Part shown: piece after piece, positions 1-10,688 of the stretch
Layout of the letters: each line of letters starts with the position of its first letter
Position numbering within the stretch: the first letter of the stretch is position 1
Source of the DNA: Margaritispora aquatica
Lineage: Eukaryota; Ascomycota; Leotiomycetes; Helotiales; Discinellaceae
Length of the DNA stretch: 64,000 bases
Assembly: GCA_007644065.1 (NCBI GenBank)
Contig: VJWN01000022.1
Span: 186,001-250,000 of the forward strand
Reading direction: 5' to 3'
Program-made: the position numbers and the translations under genes
Notes under the pieces: generated by a model
Told to the model about the DNA's origin: nothing
Databases searched by the model: none
The model's input: the letters and a program-made list of their open reading frames with translations, nothing else

Positions 1-171
1 TGTAGCACCAAGCATCGGATACCCTTCCGCGCGACCCACCCATCTCTTGAGAAACCTCGAGCGGAGCCCCAGACACCGCCAGATGCTGACGGCGATGGCG
101 GCGATGAGGAACGTGTAGAGCGTCGCGGCGAAGATGAAGGCGTATGTTAGGCCGAGGTCTGGGGTGGACAT
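1..171 (-). CDS. Membrane protein, N-terminal fragment (cut by window edge)
   Basis: The minus strand reads from an ATG at 171-169 to the window edge with no stop, giving 57 residues that begin MSTPDLGLTYAF. Residues about 9-31 form a continuous hydrophobic stretch typical of a transmembrane helix or signal anchor, followed by a basic patch (RSRFLKRW) that suggests a cytoplasmic side under the positive-inside rule. The rest of the gene lies outside the window and I do not recognise the family. It sits 0.9 kb from the 3' end of the quinate permease gene and may or may not belong to the quinate cluster. Confidence 0.5.
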   Translation of the reverse strand, partial: MSTPDLGLTYAFIFAATLYTFLIAAIAVSIWRCLGLRSRFLKRWVGRAEGYPMLGAT

Positions 172-1062
172 TTGTTTGTTCCTAGTGCGGTGGTGGTGGT
201 TGGAGTTGTGGGTGAGGAGTTGCGAGGTGTGGGATGTGATGTGATGTGAGGATGTGATGTGGTGTCTCGCGTGTGTATATAATGGTGGTGGTGGTATCAA
301 GGATGGAGATGAGGTGAATAAAGGGGGTGTACTGTATTTTTTTCAGCTACTGAGGTCGAAGGTTGAGATTTATTGTTAACCCCGAGCTCGCAACTTAGGA
401 GATTGATGAATATGAGTGAGTGTATCTGGAAGGAATCAAGAGAGAGAGAAGGCAGTCGCATGGTGTTTCCTGTAGGATACCTTGTTGGTGGTTGATGATG
501 ATTTTTCAAGATGTCACAATTCGCCACTCGCCTCGTACTCGTATAGACTTGAAGCTAAGCAAATACATATATTGGCCCTATTTAGTCAAAGCTAAGTAAG
601 TAAGTAGTAAAGAAGGTGAGCTATGTTTCTATGATGCTATTAATGGGAAGACCTAAGTTATCAATGGCTTCACTTGAGTCGTCTATTCACTGTTTGTTAG
701 GTATATAAGATCTCATCATTCTCACTATTTTCACTATTGAACTTGTGCAGCATTGGAGGTTGTGTGAAGTGCTTAATTGATTCCGTGAGACATCCCATCC
801 ATCCATCTATTCTAATCGTAATGATAATACAGAATAATCGATGCAGAACATGCAAAATATCCATTCAGCTCTTTTCCCTTTCCCAAGAACTCCCTCCACA
901 CCAAAAGCTGCCGCGTAGACATCTTGCGACCCAGAACGCCGTTCATTAATTCGCCAGCCAATGCCATATACCACCCATAGGTACTTGGTATCAGATACTC
1001 GATACCTGATCCAATCTCATTTCACACACGGAGATATATACATCTTCATCGACATCGTCTCC
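172..1062. other. Intergenic stretch
   Basis: No supported gene. Positions 172-290 are rich in GT/GGTGG and GATGTGATGTG repeats and form the probable 5' leader of the leftmost gene. Short ORFs here have no recognisable sequence. Confidence 0.5.
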
Positions 1063-2848
1063 TCAAACATCCTCAACATGCGCGGCCTTCTCACCCAACT
1101 CCTCCTTGCCGAGTCCCAATCCAGAGCCCTCGACATTATGCCTGAAGACCTCCTCATCCTCCTTGAGCTCAGCCATGACAATCTTATGCGCCTTGCGGGG
1201 CGTCAAATCGCGACTGAACAAGCGATCCATGTTCTCCAGCGGTACACCCTTCGTCTCGGGCAAGAGGAAGAAGACGAACACAATGGAGCAGATCATCAAG
1301 CTGGCGAAGAAGAAGTAGACGCCGTATCCCATGGCGGAGAACATCTGGGCCGTAAAGCGCGCGATCAGGAAGTTGAACAGCCAGTTCGACGCCGCGGCGA
1401 AGGCCTGGCCGAGCGTGCGCACGTTCTGCGGGAACATCTCAGAGTTGTACACCCAGGGTGTGCCGTTCCATGAGGGCGTGTAGAAGATGGTCCAGAGGTA
1501 GAAGAAGGCCATGGCTGAGATGCCGCCGCTCGAGAGCGTCGAGCTGACGTGCTTGGCGGGCTCGGCGATCGCGATGTATGCGCCGACGTAGAAGAGGCAG
1601 AGGGAACCGCCCAAAGCGCCGATCATGAGAAGGAGTCTACGGCCGAGGTTGTCGATGAGGAAGAAGAGCCAGACGAGCGTGAAGACTGCTTTGAGGACAC
1701 CGAAGATGCCGGTGGTGAGGAGTGAGGTGTTGGTTCCTGTAACGCCAATGGAGCGGAACACGGTGGGCGAGTAGTAGTTGATAGCGTTGATTCCGGAGGT
1801 GTTTTGCCAGAAGAACAGCGAGCAGCCTAGGAAGAAGCGGTATTGCACCTTGCGGTCCTTGCCGAGAGCGCGGAAGGGTTGCCAGAAGCCGAGACCGACG
1901 GTTGAGGATTGGTACTCGATCACGGCGTCGATGGCGGCGACTTCTTCGATCATGTAGATCTCCTCGGCGCTGAGCTTACGGAGCCAGCAAAGGTTCTCAA
2001 GTGCGAGAGATCGCTGGCCGCGGGTCATGAGCCAACGGGGAGACTCCTTGATGAAGAAGAGACCAACGAACATGAGACCTGCGGGGATGAGTTGGACCTT
2101 GGAAGTGTTAGTGTCCTGTTGAGCGAAGCTGGAAGATAGGACTTACGGCAAAGGGAACGATCCATTGAGTGGTGTTCTCTGGCATCGTGGTTGAGACACC
2201 ATAGTTGATCCAAAAGCCCACAACACCTCCCAATTGCCATCCCAATTCGTAGAGACCGACCAAGCGACCACGAATAGCCGGAGGCGACAATTCCGAAATG
2301 TAAATTGGGGTCAAGTTAGAAGCACCACCAACACCAATACCAGCCAACACACGGCCACCATAGATAAGTCCCAATCCTCGATCGCCGTTAGCACCCAGCA
2401 TCATACCGGCACCGAGGATGAACACAGCGGCGAAGATCTGGAGACCCTTCTTGCGACCGAGAAAGTGACCAGCGGCGTAAGCGAAAAAGGCACCAAAGAA
2501 AGCACCGGCTTGGTACAAAGACACAATGTTCTCTGAGATGACATTGCGCTGGTGCGTGCTGTATTTGGCGAAGGAGAACTCCTTCTGGAAACTGTTCAGC
2601 GCGATAGTGCCGCCGATGAAAGCGGAATCATAACCGATCATGACGGCGCAGAAAGCTGCTCTGTGAGATTGTTAGCAATGGACTCCATTGCAGAATGGAA
2701 GAGATGCATACACTGTTGCGCATGTATACACGCGGAAGTTGTACACGCATTTTGGCGTTGGCCGATCTGGGTGTTGTTAGCTGCCATCTCTGATACTCGA
2801 GTCTCACGCGCCAAACTAACCTTCTTCGAGATGAAAGAAACCACCCAT
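1063..2848 (-). CDS. qutD: Quinate permease (MFS sugar-porter family)
   Basis: Proton-coupled major facilitator of the sugar-porter family that imports quinate across the plasma membrane. Four exons: 2848-2821, 2766-2712, 2660-2147 and 2097-1063, with GT-AG introns, giving 543 residues against about 533 for QutD/qa-y. The first splices restore the family N terminus (LEEDRPTPKCVYNFRVY, then MIGYDSAFIGG). Visible sugar-porter signatures are GRKKG and GGRVLAGIGVGG in the N-terminal half, KESPRWL before the central loop, NTSGINAINYYSP in TM7, and LPETKGVPLE after TM12. The start was chosen because only it joins in frame to DRPTPK. It is transcribed away from quinate dehydrogenase across a 2.3-kb shared upstream region, as expected for a co-regulated QUT pair. 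Confidence 0.93.
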
Positions 2849-3962
2849 TTTGACTGACGTCTTGCTTCGATACAGAGATATGTAACTCAGAAAAGTCGAA
2901 ACCGCACAGCTCTTATGTGAAGAGTTTTCACAAAGGAGTTACTTCGGCCGAAGACTCCGATTTTGGATCCACTGATACAGATATAGACGGGAGACCAAGC
3001 GCAATGTCGACGATGATGATGATGATATACTCCCGGTTAGTATATACAAACACTTTCAAGGAAAGAGAAGAGAGAAGAGAGGAGAGAGGCGATGACAATG
3101 AGATCCAAAAACACAAAACTCGACATCAAGGACACCAGATCTTATACATGTTGATCAAGTGGATCGACACCCATCTTACGCATACCCCGTCCATCCCTCT
3201 CATCCCTTAGCCTCATCTCGAGATACCGGTGTTCCCTGCACCAACACACCCGTGTTGAGGCATGCCAGCCGTGCTAGCGGAGCCCCAGATCCGGAGATTT
3301 TCTCTTGGGGGGGAGGGAGGCGAGTGCTGGGAGAGGCGTCCAGAGGCGTGATGGAGGCGTGATGGGCTTGCGGTTGACAAGCGGCTGGCTGGATGGCTGG
3401 ATGGCACTGATGATGGGTGGCGGCTCCGACAGCGAGAGAGCTAGTTGCTGTACGGGAGTGGGTACTGTACCTACGACGACCTGAGTATGCTGAGTTGGGG
3501 TCTTCTCCGCTGACTCGTGCGGGTTGGAGAGTGGTGGGGCTGTGTGGATTGGGTTGGGCTTGGAGGGGGATGAGGATTCTTCCATGCTTAGATGAGGGGA
3601 AGGGGGAGAGACTTGGGGTTTGCTGGGCATTGGAGTGGACTTGAAGGTTTACAGTCGTGGATAAGAATAAACTTGGGGTTGTGATATTGGGATGGAGTCC
3701 GGAGATACAGTATTCGCATGGATATGGATATGGATGAATGATTAAATGCTTGATCAGGGGAAAAAGATTCTAGAATGGAATGTTAACCGGTGACTGACGT
3801 CCTCGTACCTGTCACTACAGACATGCCCTGTACCTTTCGTGGATACGTACAGCATGACGGCACCGAATGTTTGTTGAAGTTTTACTTACCAAAGTGGGAA
3901 TGTTTTATGATAGCTGTCAAAGGGTCTTTTTTCGTCTTTGCCTTTACAAACATCGCTTTCTC

Positions 3963-4007
3963 TGCTCTGACTGCTCTGACTGCCATGACTGCCATGACTG
4001 CCATGAG
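3963..4007. repeat. 9-bp minisatellite, five units
   Basis: Two TGCTCTGAC units are followed by three TGCCATGAC/G units, read directly from the sequence. It is non-coding, inside the permease-dehydrogenase intergenic region. Confidence 0.85.
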
Positions 4008-4343
4008 ATGTCTGACCCTACTATTTTGTTTCAATCCCTCCAGTACACTCCATAACCACGGTCTATTGTTTCGCTCTCCGTAACACCAACCCACTCTATA
4101 CCATGAGAACTCATGCCTGAACCAATCTCATCGTATTTATGTCACTCATCTCCAATAATGATGAATATCCCCCCAAGTATCCACAACCTCATCAAAAACC
4201 CCCATCCCTATCCCCATCCCCCATCTCAGACAGCCAAACTTAGCACCAAACAAGTACTCGTACTAGTACTACCGGTGATCCGCCGCTCGGCTCACCCCAA
4301 GCGAAGTTTAGCCCACCCCTGACCAGTGTATAGTGTGTGTATA

Positions 4344-4371
4344 GTGTGTGTGTGTGTGTGTGTGTGTGTGT
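4344..4371. repeat. (TG)n microsatellite
   Basis: About 14 TG dinucleotides in a row, preceded by an interrupted TAGTGTGTGTA copy. A simple repeat likely to vary in length between strains. Confidence 0.9.
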
Positions 4372-5106
4372 TCTCAAACTTGCAGGACAAACCCATCCAC
4401 TCACAACTTGACAATTGCATATGCTTGTGGAGACCCCGCGTCCGGATAAAAGTTTACAAGAAATGGAGGGGTTTGGGATCCAACTGAGGCTGGAAAGATA
4501 CTGCAAATCGATCTTCTGACTGGAATGCAAAACTATCTCCAAACAAAACAATTCACGCATAACAAAATTCAATCTTGCAGTACGAAAATATCATTAGCAT
4601 TACTATTGCTTATTGCTTATTGCTAATTGTCATTGCTCCATCTCTCGTTTCGCCATTCAACAAAGCTTGCGTAAGAGACCTAAGCTACCCAAGCTACCCC
4701 CCTCTTCAAATCCGAATCGTGCAAGCTCCTAGCTTAGCTAGTCCCAAGACATATCCGAGGGAAGACTGCTATACTTTCTTCCAGGTCACTGTGCGTTTAA
4801 CAGGAATTGAAACTCTACATCTTGTCATAAGGGAACTTGTCGGGCCTCCTCTTCTTATTTGGTCTGCTTGGCTACTTGGATTCTCGTTGTACAAGAGAAG
4901 AAACAGAACATACGCCTTTCCGATTTATATTCTATTGCCGAAGAGTGTCGATATCGAACAGTCTTGCATCTGCAGTTACTCAAAGGAGAACATACCTGAG
5001 TCGAGCGCCAGAAACGAGAAAGACCGTTGTTGATAGCTCTGCCACCTACATCTATACCTTCAAGATCGACCCCTCAACCTCCAACACTTACCCCAAAACC
5101 GCCAAA

Positions 5107-6093
5107 ATGTCAACAACACAAACCACCACCTCCTCCGCTGCCGCCTCAGCACCAACACCACAGTCCACCGACCACCTAGACGGGATATCCTACCTGTTTG
5201 GACACCCAATCGCCCACAGCCTCTCACCCCTCCTGCACCAAACAATCTACGACTCTCTATCACTCAAGAACTCACAACACCTCTACGAGACCCTCTCCCT
5301 ACCCTCCTGCCTGGCCCTCACCACACAGCCCAAATTCTACGGCGCCTCCGTCACCATGCCGTTCAAAGTCGCCATCATCCCGCACCTGGACGAGCTCACA
5401 GCCGAAGGCATCGCCATCGGAGCCATCAACACCATCTTCCTGCGGCCGTCGCCCACGGAGCCGGGCAAGCGCCTGCTCTGCGGCACGAACACAGATTGCA
5501 TTGGGATCCGCGAGGCCGTGCTGCAGAACGTCGACGCGGCGACGGCGGCTAGCTTCAAAGGCAAGCCGGGCGTCGTCATTGGCGGTGGCGGAACGAGTCG
5601 CGCGGCCGTGTATGCGCTGAAGCACTTCCTCGGCTGCGCGGAGGTGTATCTCGTCAACAGGGACGAAGGGGAGGTGAGTGCCGTGATTGCGGAGTGCACG
5701 GCTCAGGGCTTCGGCGATGGCTTGCAATATGTGTCTACGCTCTCCCAGGCCGAGGCGTTGTCTTACGCTCCGGTTATCATCTCCGCGATCCCTGATTTCC
5801 CGCCTAAGACGGAGAAGGAGATCGAGACGCGGAAGGTGGTCGAGTGTCTCTTGTCCAAGGGCAAGGGCACGATTCTGGAAATGTGCTATCACCCCTCGCC
5901 TGAGACCGAAATTGCGGGACTAGCGGAGAAGGCAGGCTGGAAGCTTATTGGAGGCAGTGAGGCCATGATCTGGCAGGGACTGGAGCAGGATCGCGTATGG
6001 CTGGGTAAAGAGGTCAAGGAGTTGCCGGTGGAGAGGGTGAAGGAGGTTATTAAGGCGAGGTTGGAGGTTGAGAGGAAGGCGAGGGGTCATTAG
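5107..6093 (+). CDS. qutB: Quinate/shikimate dehydrogenase (quinate catabolism)
   Basis: Oxidises quinate to 3-dehydroquinate (and shikimate to 3-dehydroshikimate), the first cytosolic step of quinate use. Single exon, 328 residues (qa-3 is about 321). A short Ser/Thr/Ala-rich leader is followed by the shikimate-dehydrogenase N-terminal substrate domain: LFGHPIAHSLSPLLHQ at about 38-53, VTMPFK with the catalytic lysine, then GAINT and NTDCIG. The Rossmann domain has the dinucleotide loop VIGGGGTSRA and VYLVNRDEGEV (NR rather than a basic NADP-type motif suggests NAD). The C terminus has SEAMIWQGLEQ. The ATG at 5107 was chosen over upstream in-frame ATGs because homology starts just after it and the upstream frame looks like untranslated leader. 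It is divergent from the permease gene. Confidence 0.93.
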   Translation: MSTTQTTTSSAAASAPTPQSTDHLDGISYLFGHPIAHSLSPLLHQTIYDSLSLKNSQHLYETLSLPSCLALTTQPKFYGASVTMPFKVAIIPHLDELTAEGIAIGAINTIFLRPSPTEPGKRLLCGTNTDCIGIREAVLQNVDAATAASFKGKPGVVIGGGGTSRAAVYALKHFLGCAEVYLVNRDEGEVSAVIAECTAQGFGDGLQYVSTLSQAEALSYAPVIISAIPDFPPKTEKEIETRKVVECLLSKGKGTILEMCYHPSPETEIAGLAEKAGWKLIGGSEAMIWQGLEQDRVWLGKEVKELPVERVKEVIKARLEVERKARGH

Positions 6094-6828
6094 GTGCGCT
6101 CGGAGGGATTGCGGTAGAGGAAGGTGTTGGTGTTGATGCATTGATTGTATGGGATATGACAGGGCAGGACAGGACAGGACGAGACGTTAGTTCAGAGGGA
6201 TCAAATTGCCTGGATGGGAATGAATCTGTAGGTATTATGTCACATCACTGGCGAGATACGGGGGAGAAAAGTGTAACTTAGCACTCGGCAAGCATAGACA
6301 GAACACACATGGAGCATGGATGGGGGAAGTGATTAGGGGTTATCATTATCACTATTGCATTGGGGTTTTGCATCAGCATGTAAGGAAGGCACTGTATATA
6401 GATTCGCTTAACGCAGCATCTCAGTTTTCCAGAAAAATAAAAAGATGAAAGATTAAGAAAATATTAGGAATGATTGCTAAAGAAGAATGGGCTTTATGTA
6501 TCGCTAACGCAATTCGCTCAACGAAGTGTTAACTTAGTTATTTACTACTCACACATACAAACCAAGTAAGGTACCTTATAAATCCACAGAAGCTTAATGC
6601 AACAACTTCATTCTCCGCTCATATTCACACTAAAGCATCATTGAGCAACTCATCAGGCTGTTCGCTACTTTACGTGTCTTTACTTCTTCAGCTAGACCAA
6701 ATTCCGACAATAGGCTCTTTCTATTCATCGCTACTATAATTCTTGCACATCTATTCCACTTCTCCGCATCTTAATTCTATCTCTAAGGATCTCCCTCCAC
6801 TCCCGCCCTCCCCCTCTCTCATAGGATC
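6094..6828. other. Convergent 3' intergenic stretch
   Basis: Lies between the 3' ends of quinate dehydrogenase and the qutG homologue. A short (ACAGG)n-like tract is at 6159-6182. The rest is AT-rich with no supported gene. Confidence 0.5.
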
Positions 6829-8138
6829 TCAAACACCAGGCCTCATATAATCCAGCCCAATAACCCTCTTCCACGTCTCCCTTACCACCCGTTCCTGCGC
6901 CTGTCGGCCCGTCTCGCCCTCGCTGTCGCCCGCGGGTCGAATGGCGAGATACAGTCGACTGCCTAGCTTCACTTCTTCGATGGGGTCCGTGGCTGGGTTT
7001 GGTGGTGGGTTGGCGGTCGTGATCAGTCCGCCGGCTTCGCGTAGAATGGCGATTCCGGCTGCGACGTCCCTGGGGTTGTGTTAATTGGGTGAAAAAATAG
7101 GGGTGAGTGGAGGGGAGGAAAAGGAAGAACTTACCACTCCCAACATCCACCTTCCCACCAGATATCAAACGCACCAGCTGCTACATAGGCCAAATCTAGT
7201 GTTGCGCTACATATCACGTAATGTCAGCAACACATTCAACCTAATAACACCACCACCATTATACGAGTGAACCAAACAAAAACAACTCACCTCCCCAAAC
7301 TCCTAACCCCATGCACCATACCCCCCCTCCCATCCTCACCCAACTCCCTCGCCATCTCGACAAAACTCCTCACCTTCCTCCTCATATTGCCGCCCTCGAC
7401 ATCCCTCCGATCTTTGCCCCACTCACAGCTAAAAATGCAGCCCTTCGGTGCATTTCCCGGCAACGGCGCCGCGGGTGAATTGACATACGGCAGGGCCCGT
7501 CGCTTCTTGGTGGGATGTCCGTCGTCCTGCCACGCACCGTGGGCGACGAGCGACGAGAACGTTGTGTCCATCATGGGCTGGTAGATGACGCCGATGATGG
7601 GCACGTTGTTGAGAATGAAGGCGATGGACACGCAGAACATGGGGAATAGGTGCGTGTAGTTCACCGTGCCGTCGAGGGGGTCCACGCACCATGTTGGGGA
7701 GGCGTCGATGAGGTAGTTGCGTGTGCTGCCGGAGGAGTAGGTTTCTTCGCCTATGAATCTGTTTGTTCGTTAGTTACTGCACTTTTCTCTTGCCTGCCAA
7801 GGTAGGATTGGGTCTTACTTGTGTGAAGGGTATTTCTTGGTAATCTCATCTTTGACGAATGCTTCCACATCTATTATATACACACGTGATTAGTACAATC
7901 AACAAGATATCTAGGAGTTTTCCCTTCTTGGTGCGTGCAAATATCACTTACCCAAATCAGTCTGCGTAACAATATCAACAGCATTCATCTTCTCCTCCGC
8001 CGCCTTCGTCGACCGTCCACTCACATCACCACACCTAGCATCCACACCATCCAGGAGGATTTTGCCCGCCTGACGAGCGAGATTCAGTGCAAAGGCGTAT
8101 ATCTCCTCTAGCTCGGCTGTGGTAAGGGAGTGTGCCAT
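6829..8138 (-). CDS. qutG: Inositol-monophosphatase-like QUT cluster protein
   Basis: Homologue of Aspergillus QutG/Neurospora qa-x, a Mg-dependent Li-sensitive phosphatase-fold protein whose role in quinate use is undefined. Five exons: 8138-7952, 7870-7819, 7758-7291, 7206-7135 and 7069-6829, together 339 residues (QutG about 330). Family motifs are present: TQTDLDVEAFVKDEI, IGEETYSSGSTRNYL, the metal-binding WCVDPLDGTVNYTH (DPxDGT) and, late in the protein, CWEWDVAAGIAILREAGG (the WD.AA motif). The metal ligands E (GEE), D and D are therefore all present. Each splice joint was fixed by these motifs. It is likely co-induced with the other qut genes. Confidence 0.92.
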
Positions 8139-8543
8139 TTTGGGGCTGTGGGGTGGGTGGGTAGGTAGGTGGAGAGGGATTGGAGGGTATGGGAGGTATA
8201 GAGGGGAGCTGAAAATTGGTATTTAGTGTGAAGGGAAGTGTGATATTTGGGTGGGAGTGTGAGAATACAAGAGAGTGAGTAGAGTGAGTATGAAGCTGGT
8301 GGAAGGTGGTGAGAGTCAGAATGTCTTGATATGTCCGTATGTAGGCGTGAGTAAGCGGGTGTTGAAGGTGGGGCAAAACCGATAGCGGGGGATGGAGGGG
8401 CATCAGATGTTGGAGACATACGAAGTTGAAGATGATGGAGATATATTTAATATAATTGATGTATTCCTCTTTGAGCAGTACTAAGTATCTCACCAAGCGT
8501 GGTATATGCACAATGAATATTTCATATAGTTCCATTAAAATAT
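8139..8543. other. Short intergenic region
   Basis: Upstream region of the qutG homologue on the minus strand, containing G-rich GGTGGGTGGGTAGG tracts just before the start codon. It also separates the 3' end of the Gfo/Idh/MocA gene. No gene seen. Confidence 0.45.
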
Positions 8544-9629
8544 CTACCCCGACTTCTCTACAATTTCAAACCCTTTAATCTCGACCGCCTCACCACTCAC
8601 CATACTTCTCTTCACAGCTTCACACACAACCATAGCTCTTAATGCCTCCGCACCCGTACAACTAGGTTCCATCTCTCCCTTCACCACATCCACAAAATGT
8701 TGAATCTGTAAATCAAACGGCACCTTCTCTTTCTCAACCACCAACTCCTCCCTCTCCAATGCACCCGTCCACGTCCCATTCCATAACGTCAAGTCCGGCA
8801 CAGAGAGCGAGGCCTTTGATCCCATGATCCTGTAAAACCCACCTGCTGCTGCTTCAGACTGGACCTTGGGAATCATGGGATTCTCGCCTGTTCCACCTTC
8901 GAAATTCCACGGTGAGGGAGTAGCGTCTGATAAAATGAATGTACCTACTACACCACTTTCAAAGCGAAGTAGGATAGCAGCTCCTTCCTCTGCCTCAAAT
9001 GTTCTAGTCTTGCTTGTTGCCAGGGCAGAGACATACACGATAGGTCCGAGTAAGTATTGCAGCAAATCAACCTCATGAACGAGATTAATCAACACCACAC
9101 CTCCCGTTGTGCCTGACCGTCGCCATTCTCCAATGCCATCAAAATACGGTTCGTCTTTCTTCAGACACCAGGTCCCTTGAATAGCAATCGCTTTGCCTAG
9201 TCTTCCAGCATCAATTGCCTTTTTCGCGGCAAGCAGGTAAGGGTTAAATCTCCTATGATGTCCGACCAGGAGCTTGATATCTGCTGTTCGTGCAGCTTCA
9301 ATCAGTTCCTTCCCACTAACTATGCTGGTTGATATTGGTTTCTCGACCAAAACATGTATCCCAGCTGCTATAAGTTCAAGTGCAAGAGGCACATGTGTGG
9401 CATTCGGGGTGCAGATAATTGCTGCATCCGGCTTGTCTGGCGAGGATAGCAGAGCTGAGATGGAGGTGTAATGTTTCGTTTGCAAGGATTCGGCAGTTTT
9501 TGGTCCATGAGGTGCTGGATCGACGAGTGCTATTAGGTTCGCAGATGGAGTTTTGAGGATAGATTGGGCGTGTCTAGGTCCAATGAGACCACCACCTATG
9601 ACTGCTATATTAATGCTCTTTGAAGTCAT
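8544..9629 (-). CDS. Gfo/Idh/MocA-family NAD(P)-dependent oxidoreductase
   Basis: Single exon, 361 residues from the ATG at 9629. The N-terminal Rossmann domain starts INIAVIGGGLIGPRHAQS (GxGxxG at about 12-17), with the family motif VLVEKPIS around residue 90 and GHHRRFNP, which precedes the substrate domain. A histidine in VLINLVHEVDLL fits the catalytic region of the family. An in-frame ATG at 9674 would add 15 residues (VFCSKAVILSL), but the fold begins right after the inner ATG, so the inner start is preferred. Family members act on sugars, inositols and related polyols. Its place between qutG and dehydroshikimate dehydratase suggests a role with quinate, shikimate or a related cyclitol; the substrate is inference. 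Confidence 0.88.
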   Translation of the reverse strand: MTSKSINIAVIGGGLIGPRHAQSILKTPSANLIALVDPAPHGPKTAESLQTKHYTSISALLSSPDKPDAAIICTPNATHVPLALELIAAGIHVLVEKPISTSIVSGKELIEAARTADIKLLVGHHRRFNPYLLAAKKAIDAGRLGKAIAIQGTWCLKKDEPYFDGIGEWRRSGTTGGVVLINLVHEVDLLQYLLGPIVYVSALATSKTRTFEAEEGAAILLRFESGVVGTFILSDATPSPWNFEGGTGENPMIPKVQSEAAAGGFYRIMGSKASLSVPDLTLWNGTWTGALEREELVVEKEKVPFDLQIQHFVDVVKGEMEPSCTGAEALRAMVVCEAVKRSMVSGEAVEIKGFEIVEKSG

Positions 9630-10688
9630 GGTGGTAACGAGGGACAATATAACCGCTTTGGAACAAAATACCAAAGAGAAACCAGCGTAGAGAGCAGACC
9701 TACCGTGTCATAACATACTTACCTTTTCCACTACATGGCACTTTCAAGCACTGGCAGGGCAATATCACTGCCGTATGTACAGTTGTCAAGCTTTCCATGG
9801 GGTAAAGGTACTCCCCATCTTTCTCCAAGTCGGACAATTCATCGTACGGTATTCCACTCAAGATGGTCCCTGTATGTTGGTGGTGGGTGGCTCTTGATCA
9901 TCTGTACTGTAACTCTGTATGGCCTTTTCCCATGACGTTGGACCAACATGGTTCATCGTTCATCATCGTAAATCGCCCAGCGGAAAAAAGGTCATCCATC
10001 GGCAGAATCTTGATCCCTCTCCGGCCAAGATTTTACCACTGTCCAATGTCTGTCCCATGTCTGTCCACTATCCGTCCAGGCGGCCCGTCCACTAATTCTT
10101 CCCACCCAGCAAATGTTCCAACCTCACTCACTTGCCTCGTCTAACTCAGAGGGAGGCGATCTTATCTCTCACCCAGTGAAAAGTTCACACTTGACCTTCC
10201 CTCTCGAGTCAGGAGGGAAGATGGAAAGCCTCAAAGGTGAATAAGGCCGTGAATAGCCTCTTAAAGCATTAACCACCTGTCTCCACTCCCTTGAAGGAAC
10301 CAGAAGAACCAGAAGTCTGGTGTCCGAGGTTGAATCCAGCCATTCAAGCTAGACCTGGGGAATATATTGGTGGTGGTGTGTTGATGTTGCTGTAGGTATC
10401 TTTGTATTGTTGTTCTTTTGCTATTGCCATTGCCATTGCTATTGCTATTGTCCTTGTTATCACCAACTATTACTCAGCATATGCTCTCCACGTTGATTGA
10501 GTCTTGAGTTGTCAGAGAGTACAACCTTATCCAGTGATATCCAAGATATTCGAGACGACTTGGTTACTAGTCATACACTCTCGCATCGTCCTATATTCAT
10601 CTTCAGCCCAGAGTAGCATCACCTATCTCTTATACCTCCCAACCGAACCAGTCACTACTCACCCAAAAGTCCATACCTCACCATCATC
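9630..10688. promoter_or_regulatory. Divergent upstream region of the oxidoreductase and dehydroshikimate dehydratase
   Basis: About 1 kb between two divergently transcribed cluster genes, so a likely shared promoter. It contains a TGCTATTGCCATTGCCATTGC-like imperfect repeat at about 10420-10455. No ORF with family signal was seen. Confidence 0.5.

Larger units (their letters stand above)
2849..5106. promoter_or_regulatory. Long shared upstream region of quinate permease and quinate dehydrogenase
   Basis: A 2.26-kb divergent intergenic region with no convincing gene. It is the obvious place for the QutA/qa-1F activator sites. GGATAA cores occur near 3660 and 4443 (the second followed by AAGTTTAC), but neither completes the palindromic Neurospora qa-1F consensus I remember, so no site is called. 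Short tandem repeats lie at 3963-4007 and 4344-4371. The ORF running upstream of 5107 is open by chance and lacks family sequence. Confidence 0.5.

Noticed and set aside
4443..4458. GGATAAAAGTTTACAA as a qa-1F-like activator site
   Set aside because: Only the left half matches the palindromic consensus as I recall it; the right half does not.
4837..5106. In-frame N-terminal extension of quinate dehydrogenase
   Set aside because: Family homology begins after the ATG at 5107 and the upstream frame reads as random leader sequence.
8554..9674. Start of the Gfo/Idh/MocA gene at 9674
   Set aside because: Adds 15 residues with no family match; the Rossmann fold begins directly after the ATG at 9629.
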